Positions 24,733 to 36,230 of a stretch of 64,000 nt of DNA are shown here, one piece after another (position 1 is the first letter of the stretch; every line of letters begins with the position of its first letter). Under the pieces are notes generated by a model. The model had not been told where the DNA came from. It worked only from the letters and a program-made list of their open reading frames with translations, and made no database searches. The position numbers and the translations under genes are program-made. This DNA comes from Apiospora phragmitis (lineage: Eukaryota; Ascomycota; Sordariomycetes; Amphisphaeriales; Apiosporaceae): NCBI GenBank assembly GCA_038363925.1, contig JAQQWL010000005.1, positions 62,001 to 126,000 on the forward strand, in the 5' to 3' direction.

Positions 24733-25572
24733 CATGCTTTGTTATAGGTATTGGTGCAGAACAGTTGGTCTTCATCAGAAATTTTGGCTCGTCACGCTGC
24801 GTTCGCTTCATCGCCGTTAGGTACGGAGACATTTTCAGGCGTCAAGGCATGGGTTCAGACCATAATGAACTGTTCATTGGACTGGTATCAGGTCCTTCAT
24901 AAAGGACGAGGACTGCTGAAAGACTAGAACATGTTATAGGACCGAATCTTGGGGGTCGGATAATCCAAGTACATACGTCACTCATGCTGGTTTATTGCTT
25001 CAGGTCCCATGTACTTTGGTTGGCGTTGGTGTTATTCCTTACTCCACTGAATTCTTGAATGAGTACTTGTATCCTTCTATGATTTACGAAACAAAGTTGA
25101 TATCAACATGAGTAGATGATTCACCTAAAGAACAATTTCGGGTCGATATACACTGACTCTCATTTGCTTCCGGTTATCTTCATTAAAAGGAGGTAGTCGA
25201 TTGCTGTGACAAAATGTTCTGCTTTGCCTTGCCCTTTGTTGTTGCTTTGAGGCAACCTTGCAGGTGCAAGCTGGTGCCTTGGTTACCGGCCGCAAAATCG
25301 GAGACCAGACAACGAGAGCCCATCTTGGCATCGCCGACATGCTCGTCGCACCGGGAGACAAAACAGGATCACGCATAAGCTTCCAACTGTCTGTCTCTCT
25401 TCCATCTTGCATCAACCCAAATCTCCCACCACCACCACCCGCCAAGTTAAACCACCGTATATCCAGACAACATCTCACCACCGCCAACGGCCATCCCCTT
25501 CCTCTGTCTCATCTCAGCCCAACTCCATTGTAGCAAGCCGCTCCGGGTCTTGCCTCGTCAAAACAAGGAATC
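24733..25572. other. Intergenic
   Basis: The last 200 bases before 25573 are pyrimidine-rich (CCACCACCACC-like), resembling a fungal 5' leader. Nothing else seen. Confidence 0.4.
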
Positions 25573-26058
25573 ATGTCGGCTTCTTCTTCTTCTGTCGCCT
25601 TCGAAGGTCAGTCAGCATTACGACTCATTCCCCTCAGGCTCCTGTTGCCCACCTATGGACAACCCTACGGGAGTACCAGACTAACGTAACATCCCCTCCC
25701 CAACGATTTAGACTTCGCCAGACGAGCTGCCAGAAACGGTATCCGTCTCCTCCGAACTAAGCCAACGAGCCCGGCTCCGCTCCTCGACGCAAAGGAGGCT
25801 CCTTCTGGCCCGACCGACGAGAAGAACGGAGACAAGGACCGAAAGAAGAAGGAATAGGAGGAGCAGAAGAAGACAAATGACAACCGAGGCGAGCAGCAGA
25901 AGCAGGAGCTAGCACCCAGCCACGGCTCGAATGTTGATAATCACCACAACAAAGACAACAACGACAACAGCAACAACGCAGAAAGCTCATCCGAGTCCGA
26001 GGAGGATGATGAGGTCATATTCAAGCTCAAGTAGGGCAACATGTACGCCATCCAGTAG
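25573..26058 (+). pseudogene. Small hydrophilic-protein gene with three in-frame TAG codons
   Basis: Exons 25573-25606 and 25712 onward (GTCAGT..TTAG intron) give MSASSSSVAFE joined to DFARRAARNGIRLLRTKPTS, followed by a Lys/Glu-rich stretch. A TAG at 25855-25857 would end it at 59 residues. Beyond that the same frame stays open and protein-like for 58 codons (Gln/Asn/Asp-rich, then ESSSESEEDDEVIFKLK) to a TAG at 26032-26034, then GNMYAIQ to a third TAG at 26056-26058, then STYLRASQPPGPSLPPGYSS. Each stop is one C-to-T step from CAG, and Gln fits its context. Either a decaying gene or a truncated small protein. The family was not recognised. Confidence 0.5.
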
Positions 26059-26478
26059 TCCACCTACCTAAGAGCCTCCCAGCCCCCAGGCCCCAGCCTT
26101 CCCCCTGGATATTCCTCAGTCTCTTCGTGATGAAGGCTTAAGCGTTGTTGTCGGCAACCCTGATGGCTAGGAAAAGCTTTATCACGGGCAAGTTGGATAA
26201 GAACATCGAGGTCACCAATAGGAATGCACTTCATACCTGAAAGGAGTCCCAAAAAACTTGGACAAACAGTAGCTTGGACATACAGCGGCTTGGTTTAGAT
26301 CTGAAATGTAGGATCACATCGATAAAAGCAAATTTACGCCAATCACGAAATATGTAAAATCAAGAAGAACTAGATTTTTGGTATCTCTGCATCCTCTAGA
26401 ACGCAATCGTAAATTACTCTTTCTTTCTGTCTACTATAACGCACGCAACATGTATTTTCAATGCGCACGTGAATCTCG
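26059..26478. other. Continuation of decayed sequence, then intergenic
   Basis: To about 26275 shifted frames still look coding, with TAG/TAA codons again next to Gln-friendly contexts (for example GNPDG-stop-EKLYHGQ). The rest is A/T-rich 3' flank of the isomerase gene. Confidence 0.35.
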
Positions 26479-27908
26479 CTACAACTTCTCCTCCTTGTCG
26501 TGCTCGTCCACCTCGCAGAACGCCTTGAACGTGATGAACTCGTCCTCCTTGCCGCCCTCGGACTCGAGCACAAGCTCCGCCGTGGCGCCGACGAAATACA
26601 CATACCCTTCCTTGATTTCCTTGACTGTGGGCCCCACCGAGATCTTGCCCTTGCCGCCCGTGCAGATGACAATACTGGGCCCGTCGACGGGGTCGAACGT
26701 GGCCTTGGCGGCGTCGCCGCGCAGGACGGTGCGGATCACGCTGAACTCGTCAATGGGCGGGTCGTAGAGCGTCGCCTCCGAGCTGGAGCTGTAGGCGGCG
26801 CGGTTGAGCACGATGTAAGGGTACTCTTTGGGTGTCATCTTCTGCTCCTCGATGGGCGCGTAGTCGTACGTCAGTAGGTCCACTAGGGTCTGCACGTCCT
26901 TGAACTTGGGCGTGAAGCCCGCGCGCACGACGTTGTCGCTCGCCGCCATGCACTCGATGATGTCGCCGGACAGGTAGGCGTGGATGTCGTCGGCCTTGAG
27001 AAACATGGCCTCGCCGGGCGAGAGCTGGACATAATTCAAAAAGAACAGGACGAAGAGGCCGACGTCCTCGGAGAACTGTGTGTTCAGCCGCGTCACCAGC
27101 TCGGCCAGCACCGCGCCGCTCGTCGATTCCACGCCGCCGTCGGCGAAGTCGGCGCCCTTGGTCTCGGCGTCGGCGACCAGGCTCTTGGACGCCGCGGCGA
27201 TCTCCTGGGGCTCCGACTGCATGAGGGCAGCGAAGGCCGACTGCAGCGCGCGCTTGTTCTGGGTGGTGGATTCGGACGAGTCGTCGCCCTCCTGGCCGCG
27301 GACGGTGGCGATGAAGGCCTTGGCGGCGTCCTCGCCGACGAGCTGGCGCAGGGCGGGCACGGCGGCCAGGAAGTGGGCGATCTCGGCGAGGGGGCGGAAG
27401 CCGCAGAGGCCCTCGAAGTCGGTGACGGCGATGGTCATCTCGGGTTTGTGGTTGTCGTCGGGGTAGTTCTTGGGGTCCCGGGCGTGCAGCTGCGCGGCCA
27501 GCTGCTTGTTCGGGTGGGCCTGGATGGAGAGGGCCTTGTTGATGGACAGGACCTTGAAGAGGAAGGGCAGCTTGGCGCCGTACCGGGCCTTGATCGTGGA
27601 GGACAGCAGGGCCTCGTTCGTGTCAACCATGTCCAGCAGGGTCCGGCCCGTCTCCAGGTCCTTGGAGGGGTTGGAGGGGTGCGTGCCCATCCATAGCTAT
27701 ACATGATAGGCTTCCATCAGCGAACCTGAACTTGCGACAGGTAACCTGGCGAGTGGAACATTACCTCTGCGTAGGGCTTGTCGGACTGGACGCTGAAGTC
27801 GGCGGCCGGGGTGGCGGCAGCAAATCTAGCGGCCGCAGAATCGGAGCCGATCTTGCCCCAGTCATAGGAGTTGACACCGCATTGCAGACGGAACAGAGGG
27901 ACCTGCAT
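26479..27908 (-). CDS. Mannose-6-phosphate isomerase, type I
   Basis: Zinc enzyme interconverting fructose-6-phosphate and mannose-6-phosphate, the entry to GDP-mannose for cell-wall mannan, N-glycans and GPI anchors. Exons 27765-27908 (starting [19 protein letters not shown]) and 26479-27696, with a 68 bp GTAATG..ATAG intron; 1362 nt, 453 residues, intact. The splice joins KPYAE to [11 protein letters not shown]. The zinc-site signature is seen as [12 protein letters not shown], followed by the HKPEM metal ligands, then [20 protein letters not shown] and [12 protein letters not shown], all in the expected order. In yeast the gene is PMI40 and essential without mannose. The substrate of the GT32 enzyme upstream ultimately depends on this step, but the two genes are not linked by more than position. 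Confidence 0.95.
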
Positions 27909-29034
27909 TGTGATGGATGGTGGATATGGGCCGATCAAGATGTGACTAGAGGGTGTTGTTCTCGTCTGTGGTCAATGTGTTCGGGCGTGGCTGGTTGCTT
28001 GTTTACTCCGGATGATGCAACAATTATCCTGGGTCAATCTTTACCGGCGATGGTTTGCGTCGTCGGTACTCCGGTGAAGCTTGAATTGCATCGCTCATTC
28101 ATGTATCGTATCTGCAGCTGTATGGCATGACCTGGATCAACCCCGCTACAGACCTTCCCAGAGCTAACCTGCCTGACCCTGACGTACAATATGTCGTGCA
28201 GCCCCTCGTTTCCCCCACATGAATGAAGCTATGGCCTTTTCCCAGTCGATCTCCTTATCGCCATCACCGCCTGCCTCTGTGGGACTGATAAGCCGGCGTC
28301 CTTCAATGCAACCCTCCGACAAAACCAAGATCCGCTTTGGCCTTGTTTGTCCATAGTCTGGTTTTAGTCGCGACTCCAGTCCACACTTCCAGTCCACCTT
28401 CATCTCGTCTCCTACCAACGCCCCAAACTGGTTTGCTGGTGCTGCCTGCCACATTGAGAGGGCATTTTGTATCATTTGCTTCCCATGCTGCCGTGCTTGC
28501 ACCCTCTAAACAATAATAGTGAGCGCTACTACTAAGTATGCTGTTATTCCCGGGCAGGGCTCAATCGCGCTCCAATTGCCTCTCGCTCTTCGCCTATATA
28601 ACTTGCTACTCCCGGTCCTAGCCTCTTTGTTTTCCGCCAGCATCGTCATTGGAAACCCTTCCATCAAATCTCCAGGTACATGGATACATGCTTCTGACCT
28701 ATCCTTGCCATCATTTTTACGTGCTTGCCATCATTCCATTCCCCCTTCTCGAATTCTGGGTAGAGAGGCACATCGCAACGGCTTCCATTTGGTTTTGGTT
28801 TGGCAATTATTGATTCTTTGCTGCGGATACAGCTTTGACTTCTTTCGGATAGTAAGTGTTGTGCATGAGCGATTTCCCCTACTCCTCCGTCTTCCGCATT
28901 CCCACATAGGCAGTTCTCCCTACCGCTCAATAATCCCCAGTCAAGCCCACTGTATTTTCCCAAACAAACATCTTCGCTCTTTTGTTTACCGCCCCTTCCC
29001 TCTCCCGCCCCTTAGCTCTACCGAGCCCGTGACC
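27909..29034. other. Intergenic, divergent promoters
   Basis: About 1.1 kb between the isomerase and SGF29 genes. The part before 29035 is strongly pyrimidine-rich. A minus-strand 112-codon frame at 28164-28502 has no recognisable motif and is not called. Confidence 0.4.
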
Positions 29035-30630
29035 ATGTCGTCTAACAAACTCGCGAGCCCGCAGAACCCAACGGCAGCTCAACGAGCTCTCCAGCGAACT
29101 TAGTAAGCATTGGGAAGAGCCGCTGGGCCCGCGGAGACACGCTCCTTTCTCCGCATCCCGCTCTCCCTCCGCCTCCACGGCCCACTCTCCGCGCAAGGCC
29201 TCCATCCCGACCCTGCCGCATTCGCATTCCCGTTCGCATTCGCAGTCCCAATCCCAGCCCCAGACGCGCGACGACACGCCCTCGGCGACACACCCTCCTT
29301 CTCGACCCAAGTCCAAGTCGCGCAGCCAGTCCCGCAACGACATCTCGCTACCCAATCCTGCAACCGGGTCGCGTCCGCCGGAGCCGCCATCCGTACCTAA
29401 ACCCGAAGAGCCCCCCTCGCAAGCCCAGTCTAAGGAGGCTGCTGCGACCACTGCGACTACCGAGAGCGACACGCCGCCTAGGAAGGCGCACTCTGGTCCG
29501 CGGTCCAAAAGTAAGACCCATCGGGCCACCAAGTCGGGCAATTTGTCCCAGTCGGAAAACGAAATGTCGCAGCGGAACCGTCCCCGCGGCCCGAGCCGCA
29601 CCAATGAAGCGGTTGGCCGTGGCGAGGAATTCCAGCTTTGGCAGAACACGAGGGAAAGGATGGCGGGGGTGTTGAAATCCATCAACGACACGAGCCGCTT
29701 GACCCGGGATGTCGCTGTGAACGACAAGAGTGCGGCCGCGAAAGACAAGGCTGGCGGTGAGTTGGCGCGTCTTCCGTGCATGCTTCTCTCGTGCTGACAT
29801 GAATTAGAATCACCGGCGCAGTTCCTCAAGGAGATGGACAGGCTACTTCGAAGTGGCGTCAAGGTGACGGACGCCACCGCGGCGGAAATCAAGCAGCTTA
29901 TCGAACAACTCAAGATCCTCAAAGCCGTGAAGGAGGCCAACGAAATGGAAACCACCAACCAGCTGACATCAACATCGCGATCGGCCACCCAACGAGCCAA
30001 GGAGTCGGCTACTGCGTCGTCATCCGTATACGACTTCGACGGTGCCGGTGATTCGCCGGTGCCTTCTCCCAACCCAAGCGCTTCGCGTCGAAGTGCCGGT
30101 GGTGCAGGGAGCAGCAAAGGCGACCGCGACTCGGTTCCGCCCAAGCTAGATCGGTCGACACCGGCAGCCAAGGCCGGCAGTGTTGAGCCGCAGGCGCCGC
30201 CTCGGCGGCAGCCAGCGCGGCACGGTCCAAGGTGTCGTTCTCGAAAGGGGACCATGTGGCCTTCAAACCCAAAGGCGCCAACAACGAACCGACCGACTGG
30301 ATTCTCGGCTACGTCCAGGAAGTACGAGGGGAAGGCAAATCGCGTCGTTATAAAGTAATCGATGCCGATCCGGACGAAGCCGGCAACCGAAGCGAGTTCC
30401 GGACCAGCGCCAGCAACATGATTGCCATCTCCAAGGAGAAGGATCCCCTGCCTTCGTTAGACACGGGCAAAGTGGTGCTAGCTCTGTATCCCAATACCAC
30501 CACGTTCTACAAGGCCGAGGTTATGGGCATGACGGAGGATGGGAATGTCAATTTGAAGTTTGAGGGTGAAGAGAGTAGCAATACGATGCAATCTGTCACC
30601 CGGCATTACGTCTTGGAGTACCGGGGTTGA
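29035..30630 (+). CDS. SGF29: SGF29, SAGA histone-acetyltransferase subunit with tandem Tudor domain; frame interrupted
   Basis: SGF29 reads H3K4me2/3 and brings SAGA/ADA to promoters. Exon end at 29756 and restart at 29808 (GTGAGT..TTAG). The safe core starts at MSQRNRPRGPSRTNEA (29561): a helical region with NTRERMAGVLKSINDTSR and FLKEMDRLLRSGVKVTDA, a Ser/Ala-rich linker, then the Tudor pair from VSFSKGDHVAFKPKG to SVTRHYVLEYRG, with WILGYVQEV and ALYPNTTTFYKAEV as the aromatic-cage strands. One base appears missing near 30205-30210, between the linker and the Tudor frame. Upstream, the same frame as exon 1 stays open back to about 29070 as a Ser/Pro/Arg-rich stretch, and an ATG at 29035 connects to it if one base of a CCC is removed. 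So the true start is unsettled: 29035 or 29561. Confidence 0.8.
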
Positions 30631-31372
30631 GTTATAAAATGGATTTCTTCTTGAGGATTTAGAAGGGCAGCGAATGGCGCAAAGGCAAGGAAGGGCATGG
30701 TGCACGGAGTTTTTCGGCCAAAGGGATACAGGTTCATCCATGGGTGGTCTGGGTCAGACAGACCGTTTGTCGTTTGTCGTTCATCAAGCCCGTTTAGTAG
30801 GGTATGGCGATTCATTCAAGCAAGACACAGTTCTACATCAATGAGGAAGCAGAACACATGATGCCAATCAATCTCACCGCTGTGAGCTTTTCGGGTCCTG
30901 CATGCTTTACCTGGGGTTACGTCTCACTGGAGTCTTGATGGAAGTAGTTTGCTGTTGCCACGCGTGTTTGCGAACTCATATTTCCACAGTTTGTGTGTAC
31001 GTTTTGACTTGCATTCTGAGACACAGTGAGCATCTTCCTAGACCGTCCTTTCATCACAACGAAGGTGAAAGAGCGGAACGATGCTATGGAAACGACCAGG
31101 ACGAAGCTCAAACGAGAATCGTCTGCTATGCTATTTGTCTGGATTGGCCTATATATATACAGCCTGGTAGGGTCGGACACTTCTTACACTCCCAGAGATC
31201 TACTCTACCAGCTTCACCAGGCAACATCAAGCAACAGCAACATCAAGTAACGCCAAGCAACACACAATCTCACAACTTTTACATCCTTCTCATCATCCTC
31301 ATCCTATCGCAACCTCTTCTCCCGATCAGCAAGCAGATCAACCAACAGCAACAGCAACAGCCCGCAACCACC
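30631..31372. other. Intergenic
   Basis: Holds the promoter of the downstream membrane-protein gene, with a TATATATA-like element near 31150 and a CAA-rich leader from 31200. No gene seen. Confidence 0.4.
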
Positions 31373-31736
31373 ATGGCCTCCGCTGTCCGCGACAGCTACC
31401 ACCACCTCACCACCACCACCTGGCTCATCAACCCCTTCACCAAGACCAACAACCACCACTCATGGGCCATCTCCGTCCTGGCTCCTCGCCCACTGCACCA
31501 TCTGGCACCTCGTCTACGCCACGGCCCTCCTCGCCACCTTCGCGACCGGCGTCGTCGCGGGCCACGTCTACTGGCGCCGCGTCCGGGCTGGGGCCCGTCG
31601 CACCCACGCGCGCGCACACCGCTGGACGAGCAGTCGGCGCGACGAGGTCTTGGCGCGGTGGGATGGGTTCGTGGCTCGATTGGACGGCGCCATTACTGGG
31701 TGGAATCGGGGCATGGGCGGTGGTGGTGGTGCCGCC

Positions 31737-31770
<34 letters not shown>

Positions 31771-31976
31771 GCAAGGCACAGCAGAACAATGGCACCGGCA
31801 CCGGCACTGGCATTGCTGGAGGACACCATGCCGTCAACAAGCTGGAGACGGCTACTACGACTAGTAGTACTACGGAGGAGCAGGGCGGGTTTTTCGCACC
31901 GGGATGGCGGCCACACGGTAGCCAACATGGCGGCTTTGGCGGTCCCAAGAGGAAGCGGAGAGGTGCGGGAAAGTAG
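31373..31976 (+). CDS. Small membrane protein with poly-Asn tract, one apparent base insertion
   Basis: From ATG 31373 the frame gives MASAVRDSYHHLTTTTWLIN and NPFTKTNN, then must step by one base near 31450-31465 to enter SWLLAHCTIWHLVYATALLA with TFATGVVAGHVYW, a clear transmembrane helix. After it come an Arg-rich stretch, DEVLARWDGFVARLDGAITG, a Gly run, eleven Asn encoded by an AAC microsatellite, and a basic Lys/Arg end. With one base removed the CDS is 603 nt, 200 residues. The family is not recognised. A single-pass membrane anchor with a cytosolic or lumenal low-complexity tail is all that can be said. Confidence 0.55.
31737..31770 (+). repeat. AAC trinucleotide microsatellite, coding
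   Basis: Eleven consecutive AAC codons inside the membrane-protein gene, encoding Asn. Length may vary between strains. Confidence 0.9.
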
Positions 31977-32428
31977 AAAGAGGACCGAACACTTTGATGG
32001 TCAGAAGAGACAGGGGAGAGTGGCTCCGAGCTCCTCGAGGTACAGTCTACACTCACTCTCTGTACCTAGGGTTCTCTAGAGAGGCGTACATTGGCTATTT
32101 TTCTTGAGAGCAGCGCGAAGTGGGTGTCGGAGGGAACAACGCAGAAATGGACGGAGCAAGAAGCACTTGATGGACACTTTGAAGAGATAACCCGCTGTAA
32201 GGCTTTCCATTAAACCCACTGCTATCGAGATAATCAGTCCATTCAACAATAGAGTTACCCTCGTATTGGCAGCTATCCTAAGCGAGAGTCATCCCATCGC
32301 CACGTGATTATAACCACGCGTATCTTCCAGGCCCTCAGTAGAATATAGGGGTCGCTGGTAGTATAAATAGCAGTCTCCCAAGGCCACATAACCAGTAATC
32401 ATCGACTGACCACACAACGATGAACCAC
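31977..32428. other. Intergenic
   Basis: Convergent spacer. Nothing seen. Confidence 0.4.
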
Positions 32429-33322
32429 CTACTTCTGCCATATCGGTTGCGCCACCGCCCTGTTTGGCAGTGGTATCTCCCCAAGAGGCGCCCGAACGTT
32501 GGTGCCCCCTTCCACGTCCGACTCCACCTTGATCTCCGGGCTACCTCCCCCGTCCGGGCGGGCTTGCGATTCCGCCTGCCTGCGAGCGCGAGCGCGAGCG
32601 CGCTTGGACGGTCGTTGACGAGTTTTGCGCGAACCACCGCCAGCTCCAACGCCGGCGTCAGCCCCAGCGCCAGCGTTACGAGCGGCGGCCTTTCTCTGCT
32701 TGCGGTTACTGCGCCCAGGGGTTCGAGTAGGGACCGCCGGGTTGGCGGGACTGCCTAGGTGCCACCCTTGTTTGTTCCCGAACTTGGCCAGGTTGCTGAG
32801 CTCGCGGCGGGTGCGCACGAGGGTCTCCTGCAGGCGGTCGACGCCCTCGAGGCAGTCGAGCACGCCGTTGAGCTTCCGAGGCGACAGCGCGGTTTGGTTG
32901 CGGAGGTCTCGGCAGAGTCTGACTTTGTCCTGGCGGGCGAGTAGTGGTCCGGGTATTGGCGTTGTTGTTGTTGTTGTTGTTGTTTGTGGGGAACCACGGC
33001 GACTGCCGACCGTGGGATAAGGAAAGGGTTATGGGAGGGAGCAGCTGCCGGCTTGTTCTTGTTCGTGCCGTCGTCTTCGAACCAGATCACATCGGGCAGG
33101 GGCGGCGGAGCTGCGGCGGGCCGCCATTGGTGGTTGCTGCTGCGACTTGGAGGCAACGGCCGGATTGCCCCGGAGCCAAGACGGGTGGACGAGCGGAATG
33201 CTGCCGAAGGTAGAAGCCATTGGCGCTGAGAGGGGGTTCTCGTTGTTTTGGAATAGAGAAGTGAGCATATCGCGTGACGGGAGAGGGAGAGAGGGAGTTG
33301 GGGGTGTGAGAAGGGGTTTCAA
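32429..33322 (-). CDS. Uncharacterised basic protein, frame unclear
   Basis: The C-terminal half is convincing: ARQDKVRLCRDLRNQTALSP, then RKLNGVLDCLEGVDRLQETL and RTRRELSNLAKFGNKQGW, followed by a long Lys/Arg/Ala-rich tail with SRKTRQRPSKRARARARRQ that could be a nuclear signal, ending IWQK. The N-terminal start MASTFGSIPLVHPSWLRGN (ATG near 33220) is in the same frame, but a TAA at 33029-33031 lies between. The alternative frame in the middle (PPLPDVIWFEDDGTNKNKP onward) looks more protein-like, which would need two frame changes instead of one stop. A CAA microsatellite (about 32961-32985) lies in between. Not recognised. Confidence 0.45.
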
Positions 33323-34145
33323 TTCAATTCAATGGAGTATATACAAAAGACATACACAGTCCAAAAAAGAAAAGGAGAGTGGTGCTGGTATATGGAGTAG
33401 TTTGGTTGTCGACGCGTATGATGATGTTCTATCGATGGTGGGTGAAGTCAAGAAAGATGGAAAATGCCAGGCAAATGATGGTTGGAAGTTATGAAGAGAT
33501 TCCAGGTGGAAGAGGGTAGATCTTGTTCTCGACCACAGAGGGAGGGCATGGGATGATGCAGGGCCAGGCGCGCTTTCTCTTTTGATTATTTGCCAGATGC
33601 GTTGGCATTCCCCTTCGGTCAAGATGGAGTCGTTGGCAAGAGTGCTGCTTCCTTCCCAAGCCAGCTCTTCAACTCGACTGGATAGGAAGAGCAGAGCGAC
33701 GCAGTCTTTCCGAGATGGTGCAAAGCTGAGCCCTCGCTTGCCAGTCGGAGCGCATCTTGGGAGGGAGTAAAAGAAACGCATCAACACCAATTCCGCAGCC
33801 AACTCTTCAACTGCCGCCCCCGCCGGACCCCGACCGAACGCCTACCCCGCCAGCACCATCTGCGTCGAACAAACTGCGCTGTGAAGCAATTTAGAACATG
33901 ACATCATCTCGCGAAAGCTGTGATAAGCATGCATGAATGTCTCAGTGTAAACATAGGCGGTGGCTGAGTCCTAGTATTTACTATATTCTCAAACGAGGGC
34001 GGTGGCGTTCTGGGGATGATATACGGTGGGCTTTTGCTTCTGCTACAGAGTATGCACGCATGATTCAATGGCGTGCGTTTCCCCAACCATCTGAAACCAG
34101 TAGATAGGGCAATTGGATCTAAACATCCTTCTATTTCACTCTTCT
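33323..34145. other. Intergenic
   Basis: About 820 bp holding the promoter of the basic-protein gene. A minus-strand frame at 33329-33802 has no motif and is not called. Confidence 0.4.
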
Positions 34146-35029
34146 TCATTTCGTGCCAACACTCTTCACCATGCCCTGGAAAGCCTGCCGGCGCCCCTCC
34201 TCCATCTTGACCAGATTCTCGCGGTTCGGCCCGACGGGGATCTCGTCGTCGCCCGCGTCAGCCCCGCCCAGGCCGCGTCGGTGAACTCCTCGAGCGTGAT
34301 GCCGATGTCGCCCAGCCCCCGCGCCACCAGGTCCGGCTGCTGCGAGTGCAGCTCCGTCTGCACGGCGGGCGGCAGGATCTCGACGACCTTCACGTGTTGG
34401 CTGTGCTCGTCGGCCGCCAGCTGCGCCCGCACCGACCACAGCAGCGAGTGCAGCGCCGACTTGGTCGCGCAGTAGTTGCCGCACCGCGGCATCGGCACCA
34501 CCGCCAAGCCCGACGTCACGGCGATGACGGCCGCGGGGCTCTGGGGCCCGCGGGCTTGCAGGTGCGGCAGGAAGTACGTCAGCAGGGAGATGTACGAAGT
34601 GTAGTTGGTCGTGATCTCCTGGTGCACCCGGCTCAGGTCGATGCCCTGCGGGTTGGTGAAGTCCAGGGTCCGCTGGATGCCCGAGTTGAGCATGACGGCG
34701 TCCACGTTGGGGTGCTGCTTGAGGAGACTGCGTCGGTCCGTTTCCTTAGCACGCGCCCGGGGGAACTGCGGTGCGTCGAACCCACAGAAGGAAAGGAAAG
34801 GAACTTACCCTTCGACCCACGACTTGATGCTTTCCAGGTGGGTGATGTCGAACTGCGATGCGGCACACTTGTCGGAGCCGTGCTTGGACACGAACTCGTC
34901 GAGGCGGTCCTTGCGGCGGCCCACGCCGATGACGAACACCCCGTTCTCGATCATACGCTCCGCCAGCGCGAGGCCGATGCCAGACGTGGCACCGATCACG
35001 ACGACATTATTATACGGGAAAGAAGACAT
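34146..35029 (-). CDS. Short-chain dehydrogenase/reductase, one apparent base deletion
   Basis: Classical SDR of 267 residues. Exons 34809-35029 and 34146-34727, with an 81 bp GTAAGT..GCAG intron that joins SIKSWVEG to LLKQHPNVDAV. Seen: the cofactor loop VVVIGATSGIGLALAERM, the adenine Asp in FDITHLES, NSG in the place of NAG, the catalytic TSG and YCATKSAL, and PPAVQTEL after it. Near the 3' end the frame slips at CCCC 34262-34265 (one base missing on the coding strand); restoring it gives 804 nt and the tail DEIPVGPNRENLVKMEEGRR with FQGMVKS. Proteins of this short, DltE-like type are widespread; the substrate is unknown. Confidence 0.85.
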
Positions 35030-36230
35030 AACGTAATATTCAGTCGGGTTTTCTTCTGCTGGGCTAGGGTGCTACTGGCTGAAGTTGTGATGATATTGAC
35101 CAAACAGCAGATCTTAGATTGACATACATAGAGCCATCCCTGACTCAAAGCCGCCGGGTCAACCGCCTTCAAATTACAAGCTTTCTTGACTCCGTTAAAA
35201 ATCCGCTTGCGCCGCTCGTGCATTATCCATGATCCTTAGACAAGTTTGTTCGCCCGATGATTGGATCGTCTTTGCCGGCGGACCGTTGTACGCTTTTAGC
35301 TGTGGGTTCGGCTCGATCCTTTAGGGTCCTCTTAACCCCGACAGGGGTGACCTAGTTTCACTGTAGCGTTGTCCCGCTTCGCGCCATCGGTCGCCGCAAC
35401 CACAAGGAGTGACGTCTAGACGTTGACATTTTTCCCATTACCGAGTCTGACTGAAAGCCGCCTATAAATACGAAGACTTAGAGCACATGCATTACTTATT
35501 GGTTTTGCTATACTTCGAGCCACGTACACAATTCAGTGAGAGACACTTGGCTTAAGCCAATGCGAAAAGAGCCGGGAAGTCGTTTGGCTTTTTGGTTGTT
35601 CGTCAATTTCTTCCACCAAAGCACACCTCATCGATAAGTAGGAGACAGTAACAAAATTCTTATTTTGAGGCTCAAGAGAAAGTTCTAGCGCGTTATTTTG
35701 ACCATCATTGTTATCTCGAGCAACTGTTGCGTAGCGACCGGGGTTGTGCTGCACTGTTGAGCTCCATGGTAAGTCGAGTTGGCTTCAGCAGAAAGGGAGG
35801 GGGATTCTCATGTCCCAAAACTGCCGTACATTGACGAGCGCCCCTGTTCCTATTATCCGTCACCATGCGACGTAAAGGTATGATGGACTTTCTTCTGATC
35901 GCTTTATTCAAAGATTTCTGTCCTGGATAACTTAGTGGTGACATCTTCCGGATCGTCTCCTTATTGGATGTACAACCTTGGGAGAACGCCTCGCGAGATG
36001 CCCATTCTACGCGATGGCTTTAGGAGCAGCTACAGCTGGATGCTGCAATTGGCGAATATGCACCTTGTTGCGGATGCAGCACTGCACAGCCCTCGGTACA
36101 TGGTGGCTGCATCTTCGCCGCACTCGTTACTTCAAATAGCCTTACCCCTCCCAATTTCAAGCTCTGGTGGTGCTCGCTACTCCTGTCCTGTATCCTTCAC
36201 ATTGTCTGAAATAGGCTTTCTGCGAGTACC
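35030..36230. other. Intergenic, divergent promoters
   Basis: About 1.2 kb between the SDR and HeLo genes. Short frames only. It marks the change from a GC-rich block to the A/T-richer accessory block. Nothing else seen. Confidence 0.4.

Noticed and set aside
26980..27696. 238-codon plus-strand open frame opposite phosphomannose isomerase
   Set aside because: Shadow frame of a firmly recognised gene.
28164..28502. 112-codon minus-strand frame in the PMI-SGF29 spacer
   Set aside because: No motif, no splice evidence, composition not clearly coding.
28927..30255. 442-codon minus-strand open frame opposite SGF29
   Set aside because: No domain, no start context, and it overlaps a recognised gene in full. 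Explained by GC-rich third positions of the sense gene.
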